64,000 bases of DNA from Epilithonimonas lactis (GTDB lineage: Bacteria > Bacteroidota > Bacteroidia > Flavobacteriales > Weeksellaceae), in NCBI RefSeq assembly GCF_900110605.1, contig NZ_FOFI01000002.1, positions 867,564 through 931,563 of the forward strand. The letters are read 5' to 3'. The notes under the pieces were generated by a model. The model was given only the letters and a program-made list of their open reading frames with translations. It was not told where the DNA came from and ran no database searches. Of the stretch, positions 1 to 8,626 are shown in pieces (within the stretch, counting starts at the first letter, position 1; every line of letters starts with the position of its first letter). The translations under genes were made by a program, and so were the position numbers.

Positions 1-69
1 AGTCTTCAGGATAATGCGAAGATCGAAGATTACAGAATTGACGTTTGGGACAGGAATCCTCAACAATAA
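1..69 (+). CDS. 3' end of an upstream gene (last 22 codons)
   Basis: An open frame enters from the left edge and ends in TAA at 67-69. The 22 visible residues are hydrophilic and end in NPQQ. That is too little to identify a family. In related Flavobacteriia an N-acetylmuramoyl-L-alanine amidase often precedes the MlaD gene that follows here, but nothing in this fragment shows it. A hairpin terminator follows directly. Confidence 0.5.
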   Translation, partial: SLQDNAKIEDYRIDVWDRNPQQ

Positions 70-91
70 TTTCAAAATATATTACAACAAG

Positions 92-127
92 CAAAAGCGG
101 CATAATTGTCGCTTTTGTTGTTTTTTA
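92..127 (+). terminator. Rho-independent terminator
   Basis: An 8-bp perfect stem (CAAAAGCG at 92-99, CGCTTTTG at 110-117) with a 10-nt loop is followed by a T-rich run at 118-127. It closes the upstream gene and separates it from the MlaD gene. Confidence 0.75.
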
Positions 128-156
128 TTTATATCCATTATAAAATCAATATTCAT

Positions 157-164
157 TATATTTG
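157..164 (+). promoter_or_regulatory. Bacteroidetes -7 promoter box for the MCE gene
   Basis: TATATTTG matches the TAnnTTTG -7 consensus. It lies between the terminator and the GTG start, 22 bp upstream of that start. No convincing TTG -33 element is seen at the usual spacing. Confidence 0.45.
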
Positions 165-186
165 CTAATTAGTAAAATCTACAAAC

Positions 187-1140
187 GTGAAGTTAAGTAA
201 AGAATTAAAAACAGGGCTCATCGCCATTTTTGCCATTATAGGTTTCGTTGTATTGTATCAATTTATGAAAGGGAAAAACCTTTTCACGACAGACAATGTC
301 TTCTACGCAAAATATGATAACGTTGAAGGGCTTTCTGTTTCCAATCCAGTTTCTATCAATGGATTGAAGGTCGGTCAGGTCGATGAGATCAAACCTTTGA
401 CCACCAAAGACGGCAAATTACATTTCGTGGTAAAACTTACAATCGATGATACATTCGAGTTTTCAAGGAATTCAACCGTGGAGATCTTTGAACCAGGATT
501 GATGTCCGGAAAAGAGTTGAAGATTAATCTTTTCTATGGTGGAAATACTGCCAAAGATGGTGATACTTTGAAAGGAAATTATCAATTGTCAATGCTTAAC
601 TCTTTATCTTCTCAGGTAAAACCAGTGAAAGATCAATTGTCAAACGTTCTATTGAAGTTGGATTCAACGCTTGCAAGTACAAACAAGATCGTTGATGAGC
701 AGAACAGAAGAGAGATCAAATTGTTGCTTTCAAATCTTAATAGAACCATCGAATCTTTTAAAGGTGCGTCAGATAGAACGAACTCTATTCTCGCAAACAA
801 CGAAAAAGGTTTGCATGAGGTAGTTGCCAATGCGAATGCAGCAATGTTGACGGCCAACAAAACTTTGGACAAATATGGCTCTGTTGCAGAACGTGTGGAC
901 ATTGATAAATTGAATGGAACGATCGATCAGTTCAACCAAACGGCTGGCAAACTGAATAACGTTATTTCCGGCATACAAAACGGCGAAGGTTCGCTTGGTA
1001 AATTGGCGAAAGATGAAGAGCTTTACAACAATCTTACGAAGACCTCCAAGAACCTGAATGAGTTGGTGGAAGACTTCAAAGTTAATCCTAAGAGATATGT
1101 CAACTTCTCTGTTTTTGGTAAAAACGCAGACAAAAAATAA
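187..1140 (+). CDS. MlaD/MCE-family lipid transport protein
   Basis: A substrate-binding MCE protein of the Mla type, which in other bacteria moves phospholipids between the outer and inner membranes. The 317-aa protein has one N-terminal membrane helix (about residues 8-27) and then an MCE domain (about 37-118) with the typical segment NPVSINGLKVGQVDEI. The rest is a long, probably helical or coiled-coil tail rich in Asn, Leu and Lys that would sit in the periplasm. It starts with GTG at 187; the TATATTTG box upstream fits this. No Mla ATPase or permease lies next to it. The next gene, an Fe-S membrane protein, begins 3 bp after the stop, so the two are probably cotranscribed. Confidence 0.9.
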   Translation: MKLSKELKTGLIAIFAIIGFVVLYQFMKGKNLFTTDNVFYAKYDNVEGLSVSNPVSINGLKVGQVDEIKPLTTKDGKLHFVVKLTIDDTFEFSRNSTVEIFEPGLMSGKELKINLFYGGNTAKDGDTLKGNYQLSMLNSLSSQVKPVKDQLSNVLLKLDSTLASTNKIVDEQNRREIKLLLSNLNRTIESFKGASDRTNSILANNEKGLHEVVANANAAMLTANKTLDKYGSVAERVDIDKLNGTIDQFNQTAGKLNNVISGIQNGEGSLGKLAKDEELYNNLTKTSKNLNELVEDFKVNPKRYVNFSVFGKNADKK

Positions 1141-1143
1141 GCT

Positions 1144-2463
1144 ATGCAATATATTGATAATGCTATTTTCCTGATTCTTTTAATTGCTGGTTTCGGACTG
1201 TTCTTTAAAAGTCTGAAAGAGATCTATCGCAATATCAAATTAGGAAGAGAAATCAACAGAACCGATAGAAGAGCAGAACGATGGGCGATCATGTCCAGAG
1301 TCGCGCTTGGACAAAGTAAGATGGTGAAACGCCCGATTGCAGGGATTTTACACATTTTTGTCTATGTTGGATTTGTGATTATCAATATCGAAGTATTAGA
1401 GATCATCATTGATGGTATTTTCGGAACGCATCGGTTTTTACAAGGTATTTTAGGTGATTCATTCTATGGTTTTTTCACATCCACTTTGGAAGTTTTAGCA
1501 TTGTTGGTAGTGATTGCAGTCGTGGTATTTTTCATTAGAAGAAATTTCTACGGCGTGAAAAGACTGACGATGAAAGAGCTTTTTGGTTGGCCAAAGAATG
1601 ATGCGAATTGGATTTTGATCATCGAGTTTGCTTTGATGGTTGCTTTCTTCACGATGAATGGTGCAGATTATTATGCTGATACCAATCGCTTCGGAGGCAA
1701 TTTTCCTATTTCGAAATACATATTTCCATTCTTTCAGAATTTTAGTGTAGAAACTCTTCATATCATTGAGAAATCCGCTTGGTGGTTTCACTTTGTCGGG
1801 ATTTTGTTCTTCATGAATTATCTCTATTATTCAAAACACCTTCATATCATTTTGGCTTTCCCGAATACTTGGTTTGCCAATCTTGAGAAAAAGGGAAAAT
1901 TCAATAATCTCGATTCTGTTACCAAGGAAATCAGATTAATGATGGATCCAAATGCAGATCCATACGCTGCTCCGGCAGAAGGCGCAACAGAAGTTCCGTC
2001 AAAATTTGGAGCTGAGGATATTTTCGACCTCGATCAACATCAATTGATGAGTGCCTATTCTTGTACAGAATGTGGTCGTTGTACTTCCGTTTGTCCGGCC
2101 AATATCACAGGGAAGAAATTATCACCAAGGTTGATCATGATGAAAACCAGAGATCGCCTGGAGGAAGTCGGAAAGAACATCAACAAAAACGGTGGAAAAT
2201 TCGTTGAAGACGGAAAAAAACTGGTCAATGATTATATTACCAAAGAAGAACTTTGGGCTTGTACCACTTGTAATGCTTGCGTAGAAGCTTGTCCGGTACT
2301 TATCGATCCATTATCCATTATTTTCGAAATGAGAAGATTCCTGGTGATGGAACAATCTGCCGCGCCACAAGAATTAAACCTAATGATGACAAACGTGGAA
2401 AATAATGCCGCCCCTTGGCAATACAATCAGGCCGATCGTTTGAATTGGGCGAAAGATAATTAA
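1144..2463 (+). CDS. Membrane (Fe-S)-binding oxidoreductase subunit, two 4Fe-4S clusters
   Basis: Likely electron-transfer subunit of a quinone-linked oxidoreductase of the GlpC/HdrD/LutB-like type. The N-terminal 240 residues hold several hydrophobic helices (about 5-22, 66-90, 108-131, 157-172, 212-230) resembling the cytochrome-like membrane part of such proteins. The C-terminal part carries two CxxCxxCxxxCP motifs, C307-C317 and C373-C383, each able to bind a 4Fe-4S cluster. The next gene supplies the CCG-domain partner. The electron donor and acceptor cannot be deduced. It starts 3 bp after the MCE gene. Confidence 0.85.
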   Translation: MQYIDNAIFLILLIAGFGLFFKSLKEIYRNIKLGREINRTDRRAERWAIMSRVALGQSKMVKRPIAGILHIFVYVGFVIINIEVLEIIIDGIFGTHRFLQGILGDSFYGFFTSTLEVLALLVVIAVVVFFIRRNFYGVKRLTMKELFGWPKNDANWILIIEFALMVAFFTMNGADYYADTNRFGGNFPISKYIFPFFQNFSVETLHIIEKSAWWFHFVGILFFMNYLYYSKHLHIILAFPNTWFANLEKKGKFNNLDSVTKEIRLMMDPNADPYAAPAEGATEVPSKFGAEDIFDLDQHQLMSAYSCTECGRCTSVCPANITGKKLSPRLIMMKTRDRLEEVGKNINKNGGKFVEDGKKLVNDYITKEELWACTTCNACVEACPVLIDPLSIIFEMRRFLVMEQSAAPQELNLMMTNVENNAAPWQYNQADRLNWAKDN

Positions 2464-2482
2464 TGTAATAATGTAATGATCT

Positions 2483-2536
2483 ACCAATGTAACAATGCTT
2501 ATTTTGATTGCTAAACTGTTACATTGATTAATTGGT
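2483..2536 (+). repeat. Imperfect inverted repeat between the two Fe-S genes
   Basis: ACCAATGTAACA (2483-2494) is mirrored at 2517-2536 by TGTTACATT and TTGGT with six extra bases between them. The gap is built of repeating aatgta words. It belongs to the low-complexity paired-arm repeats that occupy many intergenic gaps in this window. Confidence 0.6.
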
Positions 2537-2547
2537 AAATTATAAAA

Positions 2548-3333
2548 ATGGATTTCACTATAAAAACAATGGCAGATTACGCTGCAGAAGGCAAATCTCC
2601 GGAAGTTCTCTTCTGGGTCGGTTGCGCTGGAAGTTTCGACGATCGTGCTAAAAAAATAACCAAAGCATTTTGCAAAATTCTGAATAAGATCGGTGTTGAA
2701 TTCGCTGTTCTAGGTCAGGAGGAATCTTGCACAGGTGATCCTGCAAAACGTGCCGGAAACGAGTTCGTGTTCCAAATGATGGCTTTGACCAACATCGAAG
2801 TTTTAAATGCTTACGAAGTCAAAAAGATTGTGACGACTTGCCCACATTGTTTCAATACTTTGAAGAATGAATATCCAAGTCTTGGTGGGAATTACGAAGT
2901 TTTGCATCACACACAGTTCTTAAAAGATCTAATGAATGATGGCAGACTGAAAATCGAGGGCGGAAGTTTCAAAGGCAAAAAAATCACCTTCCACGATCCT
3001 TGTTATCTCGGAAGAGGAAACGGCGAATACGAAGCACCAAGAATGCTCCTTGAAAAATTGGATGCTGAATTAGTTGAGATGAAACGTTGCAAGACCAATG
3101 GATTGTGTTGTGGAGCTGGAGGTGCGCAAATGTTCAAAGAACCTGAAAAGGGAAACAAAGACATCAATGTTGAAAGAACAGAAGAAGCGCTTTCATTCGA
3201 ACCGAAGATCATTGCGACAGGTTGTCCATTTTGCAATACGATGATGACAGACGGCGTAAAACATTTCAATAAAAATACAGAAGTAGAAGTTAAAGATATC
3301 GTAGAACTTTTGGCGGAAGCGGAAGATTTGTAA
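2548..3333 (+). CDS. CCG-domain (Fe-S)-binding protein (HdrB/LutA/GlpC-like)
   Basis: Soluble partner of the preceding membrane Fe-S protein. It has two cysteine-rich CCG-type domains: C26, C61 and C98/C101 in the first, and C152, C187-C188 (LCCGAGG) and C226/C229 in the second. In heterodisulfide reductase HdrB such motifs bind an unusual 4Fe-4S cluster. In LutA/GlpC-type proteins they help oxidise small organic acids. At 261 aa it matches stand-alone members. The physiological substrate is unknown. It is followed by a terminator, so MCE gene, dicluster gene and this gene form one unit. Confidence 0.85.
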   Translation: MDFTIKTMADYAAEGKSPEVLFWVGCAGSFDDRAKKITKAFCKILNKIGVEFAVLGQEESCTGDPAKRAGNEFVFQMMALTNIEVLNAYEVKKIVTTCPHCFNTLKNEYPSLGGNYEVLHHTQFLKDLMNDGRLKIEGGSFKGKKITFHDPCYLGRGNGEYEAPRMLLEKLDAELVEMKRCKTNGLCCGAGGAQMFKEPEKGNKDINVERTEEALSFEPKIIATGCPFCNTMMTDGVKHFNKNTEVEVKDIVELLAEAEDL

Positions 3334-3355
3334 TTTTAGCGACATTTATAAATAC

Positions 3356-3382
3356 AAAAACCCAGATTAATTCTGGGTTTTT
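3356..3382 (+). terminator. Rho-independent terminator
   Basis: AAAAACCCAG (3356-3365) pairs with CTGGGTTTTT (3373-3382), extended by the flanking A/T bases of the loop, with a T-rich tail. It ends the Fe-S operon. Confidence 0.85.
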
Positions 3383-3489
3383 CCTTTTTACAGAATTGGA
3401 TAAAAATCCGTAATTTTATATCTTCAAAATATTCTTACAAGATCAGTTGGTGATTCGTAAGACAAATTAAAATCAATAAATCTCTTCTT

Positions 3490-3978
3490 ATGAAAATCGA
3501 GGAATCAAATATTGTTGAAACGAGCGATTATCGCGTAATCATATATCCAGCTTCAAGACCTTTTACAGCCAAAGAAAGCAAAACCATTGCAGAGAGATTG
3601 TACGATTTCTTAGGCGATTGGGCAGCTCATGGAAAGGAACTTTCTTCTTCTTTCAAGATTGAGAAAAATCAATTCATCATCATTTGTGTAGATGAGGAAA
3701 AAGAAGTGGCTTCCGGCTGTAGCATTGATGCGTTGGGCAAAGTGATGAGAGAATTGGATTCAGAGTTTGAGCTTGGTTTATTTGACAGAATGAAAGCCAG
3801 CTTCGTAGAAAATGGTGAAGTCAAAACTTTGAAACTCATTGATTTTAAAAACAAGGTCAGAAGTGGCGAATTGTCAAAAGACATCGAGGTTTTTGATTTT
3901 TCTAAGAATACTTATTTGGATTTCTTGAGCCATTTTTTACAGCCTTTCAGCAGAAGTTGGGCTTCGACTATTTCTTAG
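3490..3978 (+). CDS. Conserved hypothetical protein, no ATPase motifs
   Basis: A 162-aa soluble protein without signal peptide or membrane helix. I recall similar flavobacterial proteins being labelled ABC transporter ATPase. No Walker A (GxxxxGK[ST]), Walker B or LSGGQ motif is visible here, so that label is not supported. The sequence is mixed alpha/beta and ends in LQPFSRSWASTIS. The gene stands between the Fe-S operon terminator and the glycosyltransferase gene (47 bp gap). Confidence 0.75.
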   Translation: MKIEESNIVETSDYRVIIYPASRPFTAKESKTIAERLYDFLGDWAAHGKELSSSFKIEKNQFIIICVDEEKEVASGCSIDALGKVMRELDSEFELGLFDRMKASFVENGEVKTLKLIDFKNKVRSGELSKDIEVFDFSKNTYLDFLSHFLQPFSRSWASTIS

Positions 3979-4025
3979 TTTTTCATTAATTCAAGATTCA
4001 ATTTCAATCATTTCAAAATCAAACT

Positions 4026-5141
4026 TTGAAAATACTTTTCCTTTCTTCTTGGTTTCCAAACAAATTAGAACCTACGAACGGCAACTTCGTGCAACGACAC
4101 GCGGAAGCGGTTGCAATGAAACACGATGTGGAAATCCTGCACACCATCGGAGATTTTAATCAAAAAGAAACTTACATTTTTGATGATAAAGTAATTAATG
4201 GAATTAGAACTTTGGTTATTTATTACAAAAATTCTAAAAATCCAATTCAGAATTTCATCAGAAGAATGAAAGCTTACAAAATGGGATTTGCGAAAATGCA
4301 AAAGCCAGATTTGGTTCACGCGAACGTGCTTCACAACAATATGCTTTTCGCCGTTTACCTCAAGAAGAAATTCAAAATTCCGTTTGTGGTCACGGAACAT
4401 TGGACGGCGCTTCGGAAAATTAATCAAAATTCCACATCTGGTCCTGTGAAGAAAATTGCAAAATTCATTGGAAATCAATCTTCTATGATGTTGCCGGTCA
4501 GCAATGATTTGAAAATCAGTCTTGGAGAATTGGGAATTACAACGCCAATGCACGTGATTCCAAATGTGGTTGATACACAGTTATTTGAACCAATCAATTC
4601 AGCTCATAACGATTTTACCTTCGTTCATATTTCCAATTTGATTCCGAGGAAAAACGCTGATAAAATATTAAACGTTTCCATCAAATTACTAAAAGAAGGC
4701 TACAAATTGAAGTTAAAAATCGGTGGCGACGGCGAAACCAAAACCTTGCGAGAAATCGTAAAAAAAGAAGGTTTCGAAAACCAAATCGAAGTTTTTGACA
4801 CATTGACTTTGCTAGAAGTTTCCGAAAAACTGAAGACTTCGGATTGCTTCGTTTTATTTAGTAATGATGAGAATCAACCTTGTGTGATTGCAGAATCTTT
4901 CGCATCCGGAATCAAAGTAATTTCTACAAATGTCGGCGGAATCTCCGAGTTTTTCCCAAACGATTTTGGGATTTTGGTGGATGAGCCCGATGAACTCCTT
5001 TTGGAAAATGCAATGAAAAAACTGCTGAACGAAAGGGAAATAACCAACAAAAAAGAAATCGCAGATTACGCAGAAAAGACATTTTCCAAAACGGCAATCG
5101 CAGAGCAATTCACAGCGGTTTATGAAAAAATATTGAACTAA
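4026..5141 (+). CDS. GT4-family glycosyltransferase
   Basis: Retaining GT-B fold glycosyltransferase that would add a sugar from a nucleotide donor to a glycan or lipid acceptor at the cytoplasmic face of the inner membrane. The 371-aa protein shows the N-terminal acceptor domain (MKILFLSSWFPNK, then HANVLHNN near 98-105) and the C-terminal donor domain starting near HISNLIPRKN (201-210). The donor-site E-x7-E is E282 to E290 in DENQPCVIAE. The start is TTG at 4026, chosen because the conserved KILFLSSWFP strand begins immediately after it. The stop is 1 bp before the asparagine-synthetase-like gene. The sugar specificity is not visible. Confidence 0.9.
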   Translation: MKILFLSSWFPNKLEPTNGNFVQRHAEAVAMKHDVEILHTIGDFNQKETYIFDDKVINGIRTLVIYYKNSKNPIQNFIRRMKAYKMGFAKMQKPDLVHANVLHNNMLFAVYLKKKFKIPFVVTEHWTALRKINQNSTSGPVKKIAKFIGNQSSMMLPVSNDLKISLGELGITTPMHVIPNVVDTQLFEPINSAHNDFTFVHISNLIPRKNADKILNVSIKLLKEGYKLKLKIGGDGETKTLREIVKKEGFENQIEVFDTLTLLEVSEKLKTSDCFVLFSNDENQPCVIAESFASGIKVISTNVGGISEFFPNDFGILVDEPDELLLENAMKKLLNEREITNKKEIADYAEKTFSKTAIAEQFTAVYEKILN

Positions 5142-5142
5142 A

Positions 5143-6789
5143 ATGAAAGGTTTCAATATTCATATTTCTGAAAATCAAATCAATATCAATCTTTTCTTTG
5201 AGAATGATTACGATTCTTTTGTTATCAAAAATGATGAAGTTGAAATCGCGATTGAAGGAATTATTCTTAATAAAAAACAACTTCTTCAAAAATCTTCGTA
5301 TTCTGATTTTAAAGATTTTTTCTTAAGTCTTTATCAGAATAAAAATATTAATTCCATCAAAGAATTGGATGGCGAGTTCCGGGGTTTCATTTGGGATAAA
5401 TTAAATCAAAAAAAATTCATTTTTACCAATCCAACTTCCACACAACGTGTTTTTTACACTAAGCAAAATGAACATGTTTTCATCGATTCTCATTTGGTTA
5501 GATTAAGTGAAACTTTGAAAAAAAACACTATTTCTATCACTCCAAATATCGATAATCTCTACAAATTATTGACGTTTGGGAATATGCTCGAAAACGAAAC
5601 GCCAATTGAAAATATTTTCAAAATCCTCGATGGACATTACATCGAAATCGATTTGAAAACTCAAAATATTCTTAAGAAAAAGTATTTTGACTTAGAAAAT
5701 ATCGCTTACTACAAGGATTCTAAAGAGAAAGCGGTTCACGATTTGGATTCGATTTTCTCTGAAAATATTGCTTTGGAATATCAGAAAGATAATGAACTCA
5801 ATTCCAAACATTTTACTTTGCTAAGTGGCGGTTTGGACAGTAGAATTGCGATGCTTTACGCTGATAAATTGGGTGAAAAACCAGACGAAACGTTTTGTTT
5901 TTCGCAGTCCGGCTATTTAGACGAGACAATCTCCAGACAGATTGCGAAGGATTACAACATTCCCTACACGTTTCAATCTTTGGATGGCGGAATTTACTTG
6001 AAATACATCGACAAACTCACGGAATTATCCGAAGGTTGCGGACTTTTCACAGGCGGAATTCATATCCAATATGCTTTTGAAAATTTGAAGAACAAAGATT
6101 TCAAAATCGTGCACAGCGGTTCGATTGGTGATGGGATTTTAGGCGGTTTCAATACGGTTCCATATCGCAAAAAGCCGGGCGAATTTAAGATTGTGGTCAA
6201 TCCAAAATTTCTTCCCAAAGTAAAATCGGATTTTGAAAAGGTTTTGAACCAATACGAATCCGAAGAATTATTTTACCTCAGAAATGTCGCTTACAACAGG
6301 ACGGTTTTGGGCGCGCAGGTGATTGAGCAATACGCGTATCAGACTTCGCCTTTTATGTCCAAAACGATGTTGGAATTTGCCATCAGTCTTCCGGAAAAAT
6401 GGAAAATCAATCAAAAACTCTACTTGCAATGGCTGAATCAATTTACACCAAATGCCAGCGATTACATCTGGGAAAAGACCGGAATGAAACCGAATGCACA
6501 ATGGAAAAGTACGTTCGGACCAAAAGTGAAAAAGCGATTTTCGAAGCTTTGGAACGCCAAGATTACGAAGCAAACCGAGAAAACAAGTATGTATCCGTAC
6601 GAGTTTTATTATTACAATTCGCAGGATATTCAGGATTATTATCAAACTTATTTCAAAGAAAATATTTGGCGGTTGGACAACTATCCAGAATTAAAAAAAG
6701 ATGTCGAATTTCTATTCGGACAAAAAGATTTCTATCAGAAAAGTCAGGGTGTCAATATTTTAGCTATTTTTAAATTATTTTTCAAATAG
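5143..6789 (+). CDS. Asparagine-synthetase-like amidotransferase lacking the glutaminase cysteine
   Basis: AsnB-like protein of 548 aa. The C-terminal PP-loop ATP pyrophosphatase domain is intact, with SGGLDS at residues 228-233. The N-terminal region resembles the class II glutaminase fold (ELDGEFRGFIWD near 74-85), but the protein begins MKGF. The nucleophilic Cys2 needed for glutamine hydrolysis is absent. It may use free ammonia or another amine, or adenylate a different carboxylate such as a uronic acid. Asn-synthetase homologues in polysaccharide loci often amidate sugar acids, which fits its place between a glycosyltransferase and a flippase. Its stop overlaps the next start by one base. 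Confidence 0.8.
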   Translation: MKGFNIHISENQININLFFENDYDSFVIKNDEVEIAIEGIILNKKQLLQKSSYSDFKDFFLSLYQNKNINSIKELDGEFRGFIWDKLNQKKFIFTNPTSTQRVFYTKQNEHVFIDSHLVRLSETLKKNTISITPNIDNLYKLLTFGNMLENETPIENIFKILDGHYIEIDLKTQNILKKKYFDLENIAYYKDSKEKAVHDLDSIFSENIALEYQKDNELNSKHFTLLSGGLDSRIAMLYADKLGEKPDETFCFSQSGYLDETISRQIAKDYNIPYTFQSLDGGIYLKYIDKLTELSEGCGLFTGGIHIQYAFENLKNKDFKIVHSGSIGDGILGGFNTVPYRKKPGEFKIVVNPKFLPKVKSDFEKVLNQYESEELFYLRNVAYNRTVLGAQVIEQYAYQTSPFMSKTMLEFAISLPEKWKINQKLYLQWLNQFTPNASDYIWEKTGMKPNAQWKSTFGPKVKKRFSKLWNAKITKQTEKTSMYPYEFYYYNSQDIQDYYQTYFKENIWRLDNYPELKKDVEFLFGQKDFYQKSQGVNILAIFKLFFK

Positions 6790-8033
6790 TGGGAAGCCTT
6801 TCGGATTTTCTTAGAAATTTTTTAAAAAACAAAGGTCATTTTGTCTTTGGGTCTTTGCTTGTTGCTAAGATCTGTGGATTCATCGGGTCACTCATTATCA
6901 TCAGATTATTGTCTGAAAATGATTTTGGATTAATAAGTATTGTAGCGTCTTTATCGGCTATTTTTCTGGCGTTTAGCGGATTTGGAAGTCAGCAGATCTT
7001 GTTGAGATATGGCTCGATTGCGAAAAATTCTAAAGAGAAAAAAGCACTTTCAGCTTATCTTTTGAAGCAAGGTTTTTATTATCAAATGGCGTTGAGTTTT
7101 GTGTTTTTACTTTGTTCAATTTTCTATTTAGATAAGTTTGAAAAAATCATTTTCCTTTTTATCGCCTTTGCAGTAAGGTTAATTGGTGTTTTTTTTTACA
7201 ATCACATTCAGTCGCAATTGCGGATCAGCGGTAGAAATCGTGAGTTTGCACGATTGAATAACGTTGTCAACATTTCTGGTTTGATTTTGATTCTCGTCCT
7301 CACTTATTTCTTCGGAATTGTCGGCTATTTGATTGCGATGATGTTGATGCCATTCTTTTCGTTGTTCTGGTTTCAGAATATCAACTTTTCAGAAAAAGTT
7401 GAACTGAAATTTTCTAAAAACGAGATCTGGAAGTATGGACTTTTCACCGCAGGCACCGCCGTTTTGGGTGATGCTCTTTTTTCTTTGGATATTATCTTGA
7501 TGGGATTTTTGATGAATGAATCTGCGGTTGCCAATTACAAAACCGCCATTCTGATTCCAGCCAATTTGACTTTCATCGCAATGACTTTTATGCAAAGCGA
7601 TTTTCCGGAACTAGCTAAGAAACATCGGGATAAGTCGTTCTTAAGATATTATATTTCAAATTATTATAAGATTTTCATTCCGCTTTGTCTAGGGATTTTC
7701 TTCGCCATGTTTTTGCTTGATGATTTCATCGTGACATTATTTTTTGGAGAAAAGTATCAAGGAATTGAAACACCATTTTTGATTCTAACAGGCGCTTTTC
7801 TTCTTAATATGTTGATGAGAAATCTCTACGGAAATCTCCTGTCGGCTGTCGGAAAAATGGAGTACAATACCATTATTTCTGCATTTGCATTGGCCATTTT
7901 ATTGGGCTTGTCCTTTTTCTTCGTTCCGAAATTTGGTGTTGAAGGAATGGCGATTTCGCAGTCAGTAACCTTATTAATAACCGGATTGTTGCTAATGGGC
8001 GGATTCTTATCCTACTACCGAAAATTGTCTTGA
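6789..8033 (+). CDS. Wzx-like polysaccharide flippase (MOP superfamily)
   Basis: Integral membrane protein of 414 aa, with hydrophobic segments spread along its whole length and about 12 predicted helices. It is typical of oligosaccharide-lipid flippases that move lipid-linked glycans across the inner membrane. The GTG start at 6789 shares its G with the TAG stop of the previous gene, which indicates translational coupling. Together with the GT4 and AsnB-like genes it forms a compact surface-glycan set. No polymerase (Wzy) or initiating transferase is in the window. Substrate unknown. Confidence 0.85.
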   Translation: MGSLSDFLRNFLKNKGHFVFGSLLVAKICGFIGSLIIIRLLSENDFGLISIVASLSAIFLAFSGFGSQQILLRYGSIAKNSKEKKALSAYLLKQGFYYQMALSFVFLLCSIFYLDKFEKIIFLFIAFAVRLIGVFFYNHIQSQLRISGRNREFARLNNVVNISGLILILVLTYFFGIVGYLIAMMLMPFFSLFWFQNINFSEKVELKFSKNEIWKYGLFTAGTAVLGDALFSLDIILMGFLMNESAVANYKTAILIPANLTFIAMTFMQSDFPELAKKHRDKSFLRYYISNYYKIFIPLCLGIFFAMFLLDDFIVTLFFGEKYQGIETPFLILTGAFLLNMLMRNLYGNLLSAVGKMEYNTIISAFALAILLGLSFFFVPKFGVEGMAISQSVTLLITGLLLMGGFLSYYRKLS

Positions 8034-8042
8034 AAGAATTTT

Positions 8043-8050
8043 TATCTTTG
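8043..8050 (+). promoter_or_regulatory. -7 promoter box directly before the lipoprotein start
   Basis: TATCTTTG fits TAnnTTTG and ends only 5 bp before the ATG at 8056. If used, the transcript would have almost no 5' leader. A TTG at 8025-8027 could be the -33 element, with slightly short spacing. Confidence 0.5.
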
Positions 8051-8055
8051 CAAAG

Positions 8056-8553
8056 ATGAAACTCAAGATATCCATACTTTTATCGGCTATTATTCTATTG
8101 TTCTCTTGCCAAAGAGATCAGGAAGAAACGCAATCTATTGATCAGGTTCTGAAACTTTATATTAAAAATTCTACGAATCCTGATTTGTTGAATCCTAAAA
8201 TTAAAGGATCTTACACGTCTGCTAGTTTGCTCGACCTTTTGGGACCAAAAGATTCGCTAGTCATTACTGGATACAGTTTGTTAAAGGATTCGGATACAAT
8301 TACTTATCTCGATTATCCGGCTGGAGCAATCAGATTGAAGATTGATTCTCTTAGCAATGATAATGAGCAGATCTACTATTCCCTATTTGCCCTTAAATTA
8401 ACAAAGTCGGCAACCAGTAGCGATAAAGACTTGATCAAGATTGAATACAAGTCCACACCATCAGCTTTTCAGATCTCAAAACTTTGGTATAATGGTGAAC
8501 TGAAATTCACAAAAATTCCAGGCCAGCCAAACATTGTGACGATCGTGAAATAA
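8056..8553 (+). CDS. Predicted lipoprotein, unknown function
   Basis: A 165-aa protein with a short lipoprotein signal: a hydrophobic stretch after MKLK and a lipobox-like LFSC with Cys18, then a charged QRDQEET segment. It should be lipid-anchored in the periplasm or outer membrane. The mature part shows no domain I recognise. The start is fixed by the signal peptide even though the promoter-like box is only 5 bp upstream. It lies between the flippase and serS; whether it belongs to either unit is unclear. Confidence 0.75.
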   Translation: MKLKISILLSAIILLFSCQRDQEETQSIDQVLKLYIKNSTNPDLLNPKIKGSYTSASLLDLLGPKDSLVITGYSLLKDSDTITYLDYPAGAIRLKIDSLSNDNEQIYYSLFALKLTKSATSSDKDLIKIEYKSTPSAFQISKLWYNGELKFTKIPGQPNIVTIVK

Positions 8554-8559
8554 AATCCT

Positions 8560-8567
8560 TAAATTTG
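8560..8567 (+). promoter_or_regulatory. -7 promoter box for serS
   Basis: TAAATTTG matches TAnnTTTG just after the lipoprotein stop and 59 bp before the serS ATG. A TTG at 8534-8536 is a possible -33 element with a 23-bp spacer, somewhat long. Confidence 0.45.
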
Positions 8568-8626
8568 CAATGACAGTCAGAACATTAATTTCTGACAATC
8601 AATAACTATCAACCAACAACCAAACT

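Noticed and set aside
769..1149. Long open frame on the minus strand across the MCE gene
   Set aside because: Lies fully over a well-supported plus-strand gene, has no family signature and no promoter or signal features; a shadow frame.
3490..3978. ABC transporter ATPase label for the 162-aa protein
   Set aside because: No Walker A, Walker B or signature motif is present in the sequence.
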